64,000 nt of DNA. Source: Aureococcus anophagefferens. Taxonomy: Eukaryota > Sar > Pelagophyceae > Pelagomonadales > Pelagomonadaceae. The stretch lies in the NCBI RefSeq assembly GCF_000186865.1, contig NW_008705565.1:2526872-2590871 (forward strand), written 5' to 3'. The translations under genes were made by a program, and so were the position numbers. Below are positions 29,493-37,245 of this stretch, piece after piece; position 1 is the first letter of the stretch, and every line of letters begins with the position of its first letter. A model generated the notes under the pieces. That model ran no database searches, was not told the origin of the DNA, and saw only the letters and a list, made by a program, of their open reading frames with translations.

Positions 29493-31769
29493 ATGCGGCT
29501 CGCGCTGGCGCTCTGCGCGTGCGGCGCCGTCGCCTTGCAGCCCGCGCGAACACAACAACACCGGCGCTGCGACCCCCTGGCGTCGACGGCGTCGCGGCCG
29601 CCGCGGACGGGCCGCGGGCGGGCGGCGAAGTTCATCGCGAGCCGCGAGGCCGAGGCGAGCTACGCGGCGCGGCTCCGGGGCCTCCTGCGCTGGGAGCGCG
29701 AGGCCGAGGAGCGGGCGGCGAAGCAGCGCCTCGAGGAGTGGAGCGACGCGCGCCTCCTGGACGAGGGCGTCGCCGTCGTCGGTTTAGGCGCGACGCGGCT
29801 GCCGCGCGCGACGCTCTTCGGCCGCCCCGTCGTGCGCCTCGAGCTGCCGCGGGCGCGCGGCGACCGGGCGCCGCCGCCCCTGCCCCACCACCGCTTCACC
29901 GGCGGCGACCTCTGCCTCGTCAGCGAGCGGCGGCCCTCCGGCGGCTCCGGCGGCGGCGTCGAGGGCACGGTGCTCGCGCGGGGCCCGCGCCACGTCGACG
30001 TCGTCGTCGGCTCGGCGAGCGCCGCGGACAGGCTGGCGTCGGGCCCGCCCCTGCGCCTCGACATGTACTTCTCCGGCGTGAGCTACGACCGCATGGACGC
30101 GGCGGTGGACGCCTTAACGTCCGGGTCGTCGGGCTACCTCGACGCGCGGCGCCTCAACGCCGACGACGACGTCGTCCTCGAGCTGCGGCGCGCCCTCGTG
30201 CGCGACGACCGCGACGAGGTCGTCGCCCTCGCGACCGCGCGCGCGGGCGGCTTGTGCCGAAAAGCGCCCTCGGAAGGCGCCGCGCGCGCCGCGGTCCGAG
30301 CCGCGACGGCGGACGCGCCCCTCGACGCCGCCCAGGCCGCGGCGGCGGCGGGCGCCATCGGCCGGCGCCTGAGCCTCATCCAGGGCCCGCCGGGCACGGG
30401 CAAGACGCGGACCGCGGCCGCCGCGCTCGCGGCCGCCGTCGTTTTACGGGATTCGGAGCGCGGGCGGGCGCCGCGGGGCTTCTCCACGCGGCGGGCGCTG
30501 GCCTGCGCGGCGTCGAACGTCGCCGCGGACAACCTGCTCGAGGCGCTGCTGGCGTTGAACGTGTCCGCGGTCCGCGTGGGACACCCGGCGGCGACGCGGG
30601 AGGCGCTCCGGCCCGCGTGCCTCGACGCGAAGCTCGCCGCGCTGGCCAAGGAGAATGGACTCGACTTAAACAAGCCCGGCGCGCGCGACGAGCTCCAGCG
30701 CGAGGCGCTGCTCGCCGCGGACGTCGTAGTGTGCACGACGGTCGGCGCGGGCTGCGACGCCCTGGCGCCGTTCCTCGTCGACGCGCGGGGCAGGAAGCCG
30801 CCGCCGCCGCTGGATTTCGGGTTGGTGTTATTAGACGAGGCGGCCCAGGCGACGGAGCCCGCGTGCTTGGTCCCCATCGCCTGCGCGCGCGCGTGCTCGC
30901 AGCTCATCCTCGTCGGCGACAACAAGCAATTACCCCCGACGGTGCTGAGCCGCGAGGCCGCCGCGGGCGGGCTGCCCGTGAGCCTCTTCCAGCGCCTCGC
31001 GGACGCCGGCGTGCCGCCGGCGCTGCTCACGACCCAGTACCGCATGCACCCCGCGCTGAACCGGTTCTCGAGCGAGCGCTTCTATGGGGGCCGCGTGAAG
31101 ACGCACGGCGCCGTCGCGCGCGAGCGCGCGAGCAGGCCGCCGCCGGCGGGCATCGACTGGCCGAACCGGAACAAGCCCATCGCGATCCTGCCCGTGCCCG
31201 CGCCCGCGGGCTCGGGCGGCAACGAGGAGCGCGAGTCCGACCAAACGAAGACGAGCGCGGGCGGCGCGTCGTTCCTCAACAAGCCCGAGCTCGACGCCCT
31301 CGTGGGCGTCGTGGCATCGCTGCTCGCGACGTCGGACCTGCGCGCCGAGGACATCGGCGTCATCACGCCCTACGCGGCGCAGCGCCGCGCGATCGCGGAC
31401 GCGCTCGCGGCCGGCGGCGGCGGCGACGTCGAGGTCAACACGGTCGACGCCTACCAGGGCCGCGAGAAGGACGTCATCATCATCTCGACCGTGCGGTCCA
31501 ACGCGCGCAGGACGCTGGGCTTCGTCCGCGACGACCGCCGCATGAACGTCGCGCTCACGCGCGCGCGCCGCGCCGTCGTCCTCGTCGGCGACCCGGCGAC
31601 GCTCCGCGAGGACGACACCTGGCGCAAATTCATCCACCAGTGCACCGACGACGGCTGCGTCCTCACGCCGCCCGACGGCGCGAAGATCCCGCCGCCGATC
31701 CTCGTGCCCGCGCCGCCGCTCCTCCTCGGCGGCGGCGACTCGGTCTCGTCGGCGACGGCGCAGGCTTAG
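29493..31769 (+). CDS. Superfamily 1 (Upf1/IGHMBP2-like) helicase, possibly organelle-targeted
   Basis: 758 residues from the ATG at 29493, chosen because MRLALALCACGAVALQ makes a signal peptide; in-frame ATGs at 29442 and 29469 would hide it. After a beta-barrel-like N-terminal region come all the SF1B motifs: GPPGTGKTRT (Walker A), LVLLDEAAQATEP (DEAA), LVGDNKQLPPTVL, TTQYRMHP, ITPYAAQRRAI, VNTVDAYQGREKDVI and RMNVALTRARR. This is the Upf1/IGHMBP2/SMUBP-2 group, 5'-to-3' RNA/DNA helicases. Plastid targeting is inferred from the leader only. Confidence 0.9.
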   Translation: MRLALALCACGAVALQPARTQQHRRCDPLASTASRPPRTGRGRAAKFIASREAEASYAARLRGLLRWEREAEERAAKQRLEEWSDARLLDEGVAVVGLGATRLPRATLFGRPVVRLELPRARGDRAPPPLPHHRFTGGDLCLVSERRPSGGSGGGVEGTVLARGPRHVDVVVGSASAADRLASGPPLRLDMYFSGVSYDRMDAAVDALTSGSSGYLDARRLNADDDVVLELRRALVRDDRDEVVALATARAGGLCRKAPSEGAARAAVRAATADAPLDAAQAAAAAGAIGRRLSLIQGPPGTGKTRTAAAALAAAVVLRDSERGRAPRGFSTRRALACAASNVAADNLLEALLALNVSAVRVGHPAATREALRPACLDAKLAALAKENGLDLNKPGARDELQREALLAADVVVCTTVGAGCDALAPFLVDARGRKPPPPLDFGLVLLDEAAQATEPACLVPIACARACSQLILVGDNKQLPPTVLSREAAAGGLPVSLFQRLADAGVPPALLTTQYRMHPALNRFSSERFYGGRVKTHGAVARERASRPPPAGIDWPNRNKPIAILPVPAPAGSGGNEERESDQTKTSAGGASFLNKPELDALVGVVASLLATSDLRAEDIGVITPYAAQRRAIADALAAGGGGDVEVNTVDAYQGREKDVIIISTVRSNARRTLGFVRDDRRMNVALTRARRAVVLVGDPATLREDDTWRKFIHQCTDDGCVLTPPDGAKIPPPILVPAPPLLLGGGDSVSSATAQA

Positions 31770-31833
31770 TGCTCGCCCGCTCTTGTTCATAACACCCCCT
31801 TGTACATTCAGATAGATCTTCGCGAGGCGGAAC

Positions 31834-32793
31834 TTACAGCCACTCGAGGCGCGACAGGATATCTCGGAACGCGGGGATGACGTTGTCCACGCGCTGATCG
31901 AAGTTCGCCGCCTGCTCTTCTGAATCCTTTGTTCGTGCATATTCTTCCTCCTCCCAGTTTGCGGCGCGAAGCTGAATGTCGGCGACGAGGCCCGTGGGGT
32001 CGGGGCCCATCGGGAACGAGACAGTGAGGTTGGTTTCGAAGCGCCACATAGGATCTTCGAGATTGATCGTCCGTCGGTAGAACGTGACGAGCGAAAAGTA
32101 GGGATCGTTCCAAGAACTCGCACAATCCCGCGACTTCATGTCCAAGGACACCATTTGGAGGAGCTTCGCGATGCGTCCGTCCGGCTTTTCGAACATCCAC
32201 GTGATATAAAGTTCGCGATCCGGAATAGGACTACAGTTGGCCGCTTCTCCAGGCAACGCGGTGAATGGGACCTTGATCTCCGGGATCGTCGCGGTGTCGG
32301 TCCAGCATTTCATCCCGTGCTCGTTCTCGGTGCCGATTTGCAGGCTGATCATGTCCGGATCTATACCCATAGGGTCCGTCGCCGGCACGTATGGGAATCG
32401 CGCCAGGAAGACGACGTCGCCACCAAGCTTGTCGATGTCGCTATTGGCCTGTGTGACGGTGACGACCACCGTCAATTCACAATCCAAATCTTCACGGAAG
32501 TCTGGTCCATGTGGCTCAAAGTTTATGTCCCCGTAAAACTCGAGCATCGTCGCACGCCGAAAACGCTCGCGACCGGACCCGCCGATCGCGCACCAGAGAT
32601 CCGGCTCGTCGCGCGCGGCGAACGCGTTCCACAGGCCATCACGCTGCGCCGCATTATTAAGCGCTTTCGCGGCCCGCGCCGGCGCGCCAGTTTCGTAGAA
32701 CTCTAAGAAGAGGAAGACTTCCTGCCACAGGTCCTCGCTCACCGCCGCGACCGCCCGGTTCTGGGCCACAGCGCGGGCGTGGCGTGTCTTCAT
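31834..32793 (-). CDS. F-box-like protein of unknown target
   Basis: 319 residues from the ATG at 32793. The N-terminal 60 residues (DLWQEVFLFLEFYETGAPAR, then AAKALNNAAQ and DGLWNAF) fit an F-box-like helical fold. The rest is a beta-rich region with strands such as ELTVVVTVTQA and DPYFSLVTFYRR, of a type seen in lineage-expanded algal F-box families. The coding sequence is less GC-rich than the flanking helicase and GH28 genes. A role as SCF substrate adaptor is inferred; substrate unknown. Confidence 0.65.
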   Translation of the reverse strand: MKTRHARAVAQNRAVAAVSEDLWQEVFLFLEFYETGAPARAAKALNNAAQRDGLWNAFAARDEPDLWCAIGGSGRERFRRATMLEFYGDINFEPHGPDFREDLDCELTVVVTVTQANSDIDKLGGDVVFLARFPYVPATDPMGIDPDMISLQIGTENEHGMKCWTDTATIPEIKVPFTALPGEAANCSPIPDRELYITWMFEKPDGRIAKLLQMVSLDMKSRDCASSWNDPYFSLVTFYRRTINLEDPMWRFETNLTVSFPMGPDPTGLVADIQLRAANWEEEEYARTKDSEEQAANFDQRVDNVIPAFRDILSRLEWL

Positions 32794-33072
32794 TAGCACG
32801 ATCAGGGGGCGTCGGGCGGCGCCACGCGTTGAGTTGCAAATTTGCCACTGGCGAGTGGCGCCGATGGCGCCGTGGCGATGCGCACGGAAGTGCAGCGGCC
32901 GAAGACGCCTTCGACGTGCACCGCGAAGACGTCTTCGCACTTCGGCGTTCCGATGTGGACGTCCCAAGCGCGCACACGTTCGCGCGATGGCGCGCGCCGC
33001 TGTGCTCGGACGCGCACCGACGCGCTGCCGCGCGGCGCGCCCATGCACAAGTCCGCGCGGCCCGCGTGGCCC

Positions 33073-34644
33073 ATGCGCACCCTCGCCCTCGCGCTGCTGC
33101 TGTCCGTCGCGAGCGCCGCCGAGTTCTCCATCGAGGCCCACGGCGCCGTCGCGGGGACGACGGACAGCGAGAGCGCCGCGGCGAACGGCTACGCCCTCTT
33201 CTACGCGCTCAAGAACGCGTCCGCGGGCGACGTCGTCGTCGTGCCCGCGGGTTTACGCTTCGACGTCATCCCCTGCTGCACGCTCGTGAACCTCAAGGGC
33301 GTGTCCCTGCGCGTCGACGGCGCCCTCGCGGGCCACGACTGCAGCTCGAGCGGCTACGACAAGTGGCCCCTCGACGGCCACGACTTCCGGTCGATCCTCA
33401 AGTTCGAGGACTGCGAGGGCCTCCGCGTCTCCGGCGCGGGCGCCATCGACGGCCAGGGCCACCACTGGTGGTGGTCCTTCGCGCTCAACCGCCTCGAGCA
33501 GAAGCGGCCCCTCGCGCTCGAGGTCAACGGCTGCTCGGACGTCGTCCTGGAGGGCCTCGCGGTTTTGGACAGCCCGCGGTTCAACGTCTTCTTCGGCGCC
33601 TTCAGCCGGAACGTCCGCGTGCGCGGCGTGACGATTCTCTGCGACTGGGAGTCGCAGCAATCGGCCGCGGCCGCCGCGCGGCGCCGCGCGGAGGCCCTCG
33701 GCCTCGAGCTGCCCATGTTTCCCTTCAACACCGACGGGATCGACGTCGCGGGCGCGGACATCCTAGTCGAGGACAGCGTCATATCCAACTGGGACGACGT
33801 CATCGCCGTCAAGCCCGCGGACTCGCTCGGCGACGACGGGTTGCCCAAGGCGTTCGGCGAGGACTGCACGCGGAACGTCACCGTGCGGAACCTGACGGTC
33901 TATCGGGGCGCGGGCCTCTCGGTGGGCTCCGTGCACCCGTCGACGCGCAAGCCCTGCGTCGACGGCGTCTTGTTCGAGGACATCGTGCTCTACCAGCCGA
34001 CGAAGGGGCCCTACGTGAAGCCCGACTTGGCCGGTTCGGACTGCGACGGCTTGGGCTTCGACGACTGCGCGGCGACGATCAGCGACGTCGTCTATCGTTC
34101 CATCAAGATGACGCGCGCCGTGCCCGACGCCGAGCCCCCGGGCTGGGCCGCGCTGGAGGCGTCGGCGCGCGCGCGCGCGCTCGACGGCGCGCGCGCCGTC
34201 CGCGCGCGGTTCCTCGCCGACGTCGCGGCCGCGGACGCCGAGGCGACGGCGGCCTACGCGGCGTCGCGCAGACTCGAGCACACCTACGCCTGCTCCGCGA
34301 AGAACTACTTCTGCATGGAGTGGCCCCTCTTCCTCGGCACGCAGCAGCAGCTCGAGCCCGACGGCTCGGGCAGCGGCATCTGGGCGCAAACGGAGCCGCG
34401 CGTCGCCGTCTCCGGCGTCACCTTCTCCGACGTCAAGGCCCACGGCGGCACCTGGCCCATGTCCGCCGCCGTCGTCCGCTGCAACGCCTCCAAGCCCTGC
34501 GCGGACCTCGTCTTCGACGACGTCGTCATCGACGCGGACGTCTTCGCCACGGGCCGCAAGTACGTCTGCGACGGCCCGGACGACGCCGCCGGCGCCGTCG
34601 GCGACGGCAACGACCCGGACCCGTCGGACTGCGTCGCCGAGTAA
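33073..34644 (+). CDS. Secreted GH28 polygalacturonase-like protein with altered catalytic His motif
   Basis: 523 residues from the ATG at 33073 (MRTLALALLLSVASA, signal peptide). The right-handed beta-helix carries GH28 landmarks: ISGxG-like VSGAGAIDGQG, NTDGID, WDDVIAVK, and GLSVGS. In active polygalacturonases the third motif is GHG; here it reads GAGLSVGS, so the His is replaced by Ala, and the following RIK motif is not recognisable (GPYVKPD). The two Asp motifs remain. The protein may be inactive, or act on an unusual uronate polymer. An inserted Ala/Arg-rich helix lies near residues 360-400. Secretion or the endomembrane system is the likely location. Confidence 0.85.
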   Translation: MRTLALALLLSVASAAEFSIEAHGAVAGTTDSESAAANGYALFYALKNASAGDVVVVPAGLRFDVIPCCTLVNLKGVSLRVDGALAGHDCSSSGYDKWPLDGHDFRSILKFEDCEGLRVSGAGAIDGQGHHWWWSFALNRLEQKRPLALEVNGCSDVVLEGLAVLDSPRFNVFFGAFSRNVRVRGVTILCDWESQQSAAAAARRRAEALGLELPMFPFNTDGIDVAGADILVEDSVISNWDDVIAVKPADSLGDDGLPKAFGEDCTRNVTVRNLTVYRGAGLSVGSVHPSTRKPCVDGVLFEDIVLYQPTKGPYVKPDLAGSDCDGLGFDDCAATISDVVYRSIKMTRAVPDAEPPGWAALEASARARALDGARAVRARFLADVAAADAEATAAYAASRRLEHTYACSAKNYFCMEWPLFLGTQQQLEPDGSGSGIWAQTEPRVAVSGVTFSDVKAHGGTWPMSAAVVRCNASKPCADLVFDDVVIDADVFATGRKYVCDGPDDAAGAVGDGNDPDPSDCVAE

Positions 34645-34843
34645 GCCGCCTTTTGTGTGCGCGGGGCTGGTCCGCGCGGGCCGGGGCGTCGGCGTCCAAG
34701 CGTCCGTTGCGCCGCGCGGCTTTGTGCAGGCGATCCAGCCCCCGCGAGCCACTTCACCATGTCGGACGCACCCGAGGCCTGTATCTCCGCGTCGTCGTCT
34801 CTGCTTGAGGCCGGATCGCGCGGCACCTAACCTCGCACCAACC

Positions 34844-35450
34844 ATGCGCGGAATCATGACGGCGGTGTTGTTGGCGTCGGCGCAGGCCTGGACGCCGGCG
34901 TCGAAGGTGTCGGGCTCGGGGCTGTCGTGCGGGCCGGCGTCCGGGGCCGCGCGCGCCGCCGCCGGAGAGCGCGCGCGCTACGGCAACATCGCGCCGCCGC
35001 GCGCGCACGGCCGCCGTCCGCAGGATGTCGAGGAAGCGGTGCACGGCGCTCCAGGGCATGAAGGACCTCGGGTCCGAGGGCGACTTCGACAAGGCGGTCA
35101 AGGCGCGCGCGCCGCGTCCCCGCCGGTCGCCCCCCGCGCGCGCCGCGGCCCCGACGCCCGCGCGCCCGCAGGACGCCGGCGACTCGCTCATGGTCGTCGA
35201 CTTCGCGACGACGTGGTGCGGCCCGTGCAAGGTCATGGAGCCGAAGATGAACGCCATGAGCGAGGAGTACACCGACGCCATCTTCTACAAAGTCATCGGC
35301 GACAGCAGCGCCGAGGCGAGCAGCCTCATGAAGCGGGAAGGCGTGCGGGCCGTGCCCTCCTTCCACTTTTGGAAAAATGGCGAGAAGGTCGACGTCGTCA
35401 ACGGCGCCAACATCGAGGCCGTGACGTCCAACGTACAAAAGTACCTCTGA
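34844..35450 (+). CDS. Thioredoxin with N-terminal targeting leader (three exons)
   Basis: Exons 34844-34926, 35024-35102 and 35172-35450 encode 146 residues. The leader MRGIMTAVLLASAQAW is a signal peptide with an AQA-W cleavage site, suggesting plastid import. The mature domain has FATTWCGPCKVMEPKM (WCGPC active site), the cis-Pro (VRAVPSFHFWKNGEKV) and the terminal helix VTSNVQKYL. Intron 2 (35103-35171, GC-AG) is certain because its removal yields KAVKDAGDSLMVVDF. Intron 1 (34927-35023, GT-AG) is inferred to connect the leader to GLSMSRKRC in frame. It reduces protein disulfides, probably in the plastid. Confidence 0.85.
34927..35023 (+). other. Predicted intron 1 of thioredoxin gene (GT-AG)
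   Basis: 97 nt, donor CTGTC|GTGCGG, acceptor CCGCAG|GATG, phase 2. It is needed to join the targeting leader to the thioredoxin frame; other donors are possible. Confidence 0.6.
35103..35171 (+). other. GC-AG intron 2 of thioredoxin gene
   Basis: 69 nt, donor AAG|GCGCGC, acceptor CCGCAG|GAC, phase 0, multiple of three and stop-free. The unspliced insert would be a Pro/Arg/Ala stretch in the middle of the thioredoxin fold. Confidence 0.85.
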
Positions 35451-35604
35451 GGCGGGCGCCGCAGCGCGCCGCGCTCGGAGGCGACGCGGCCGCGCTCCCG
35501 GGGACAGCACCCCTGGTTCCAACTAAGTAGTGTCTCGAGAGGCCGCGGCGTTGCTGTCGGAAGGGTCGTCGTCGTCGTACCGCCGCGCGGAGACCGGGCC
35601 GCCG

Positions 35605-36954
35605 TCACGGAACCGCGCCGTCGTCGTCGACGGCGATTTCGACGAAGCGGAGGTGGCCCGCGCCCGTCGGGAGGACGGCGGCGTCCGCGCCGCGGGCGGC
35701 GAGGAGCCGGTCCGCGCGCGGCGCGACGTCGTCCGCGGACCCGTCGCCGCGGAAGACGCGGACGCCGCCGCGCGGCGCGTCCTCGAAGAAGTAGTAGTAG
35801 GCCGCGGCGGGCGCGCGGGCCCGCCGCGATTGGGGCGGGTAGAGCGCGAGCGCGGCGCGGCCGCCGAGCGCCGCGGCGAGCGCGGCCGCCTCCGGCGCGG
35901 CGGCGTCGACGGGTCGCGCGAGGTCGTCGCGCGACCCGTCCGCCGGCCCCGGCGCGACGAGAAACGGCGCCGCCGCGGCCTCCGCGGCGTGGTCTTCGCG
36001 CGTCCTCGGACGGGCGTCGAAGCGCGGCAGCAGGCGCCGCGCCTCGGCGGCGAGCCGCGCGGCCGCGGCGGGCCCGAGGAAGCCGTCGACGACGGCGACG
36101 GCGTCGGGCGCGCGCGGCGGCGGCGGCGGCGGCCGCGGCGCGTGTTCATCCCGGAGCGTCGCGGCCGCGTGTTCATCCCGGAGCGTCGGCGCCCCCTCCG
36201 GCGTCCGCGGCGCGACGCGGCGCAGGCCGAAGCGGCCCAGGTCGCCGTCGTCGAGGAGGCCGCTCGCGTCGCGCACGTCGCGGTCGCCGAGCGCCGAGAA
36301 GAAGGCGGCCTCGGACCGCGCGTGGAGGCCCCGCCGCTCCCAGCAGACGAAGGCGACGGCCCGGGACGCGGCGAGCGCCGCCGCGAGGTCCCGCGACGCC
36401 GCCTCGCCGGCGTGGACGCAGTCCGCCAGCAACACGACGTCGACGTCGCGCCCGACGGCGCCGGCGCCCCAGACGCGCCGCTCCGCCGTCACCCGTCGTC
36501 GCGACGCGGCGGCGTTCGCCGCGAGGACCTCGACGGCCGCGGGCTCAAAGTCAGAGATAACGACGGCCGCCGCGCTGGCCGCCGCGGCGACGAGGCCGGG
36601 CACGCCGCTCGCGCCCGCGCCGAGCTCGAGGACCCGCTTCCCCGCCACGGGCACGCGGCCCGCCGCGACGGCGCGCGCGAGCACGAGCGACGCGGGCCAC
36701 ACGGCGCCTCCGGTCGGCGCGACGTCGCCGGTCAACAGCGCGTCGAGGCGCCGCCGCGCGAGGAGCGGGACGTCCCCGACGGGCGGGCCGACGGCGACGG
36801 TCGTCCAGCACCAGTGCTCATCGTCGAAGTCGGGCGGCGCCGACGCGAGGAGGTGGCGGACGTCTTCGACGGACCGCCGGGCTGGGGCGTCGCCGCGACT
36901 TGGGCGCGCCGCGCGGCGCGCCGCCAGGCGCGCGCGCAGGCGCTCCGTCGACAT
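35605..36954 (-). CDS. Fusion of METTL21-like methyltransferase and degenerate prolyl-hydroxylase-like dioxygenase
   Basis: 449 residues from the ATG at 36954. Residues about 75-245 form a class I methyltransferase of the METTL21/Methyltransf_16 type: GAVWPASLVLARAV, VLELGAGASGVPGLVAA (SAM motif I), VVISDFEPAAVEVL, VLLADCVH. Residues about 285-449 resemble 2OG-Fe(II) oxygenases (VVDGFLGPAAAARLAAEARR, YYYFFEDAPRGGVRVF, APRADRLLA, VLPTGAGHLRFVEIAV). In prolyl hydroxylases the segment before the last motif carries the second iron-binding His (HEV); here it reads AAV, so the iron site looks incomplete. Methylation of a protein lysine is inferred. It diverges from the exportin-2 gene. Confidence 0.75.
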   Translation of the reverse strand: MSTERLRARLAARRAARPSRGDAPARRSVEDVRHLLASAPPDFDDEHWCWTTVAVGPPVGDVPLLARRRLDALLTGDVAPTGGAVWPASLVLARAVAAGRVPVAGKRVLELGAGASGVPGLVAAAASAAAVVISDFEPAAVEVLAANAAASRRRVTAERRVWGAGAVGRDVDVVLLADCVHAGEAASRDLAAALAASRAVAFVCWERRGLHARSEAAFFSALGDRDVRDASGLLDDGDLGRFGLRRVAPRTPEGAPTLRDEHAAATLRDEHAPRPPPPPPRAPDAVAVVDGFLGPAAAARLAAEARRLLPRFDARPRTREDHAAEAAAAPFLVAPGPADGSRDDLARPVDAAAPEAAALAAALGGRAALALYPPQSRRARAPAAAYYYFFEDAPRGGVRVFRGDGSADDVAPRADRLLAARGADAAVLPTGAGHLRFVEIAVDDDGAVP

Positions 36955-37008
36955 GGCACATGGGCGCGAGCACGGTGGGTTCGGCTGAGGCGCACCGGTC
37001 GACGCCTG

Positions 37009-37065
37009 CGGTGTCGGCGCGCTGCCGCCGACGGACGACGGCGGTGTCGGCGCGCTGCCGCCGAC
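37009..37065. repeat. Short direct repeat in the shared promoter region
   Basis: A 24-bp unit (beginning CGGTGTCGGCGCGCTG) occurs at 37009 and again at 37042, a 33-bp spacing. It lies in the 291-bp gap between the divergent methyltransferase-fusion and exportin-2 start codons. A promoter role is conjecture. Confidence 0.7.
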
Positions 37066-37245
37066 TGACGAAGCCGGACGGACGACGGCGCGGGCTGCCC
37101 TGGGCCTTGCGAAGAGGCCTCGTCGAGCGCAGCGTCGGTTTGGACAGCTCTCGCCGCCGCATCGCCTGCGCGCCTTGACTCGTTGCGCCGGCGCCGGCGG
37201 TCGTTGGGCGGGCGAGCGGCGCCTCGCGCGCTTCCGAGGGACGCC

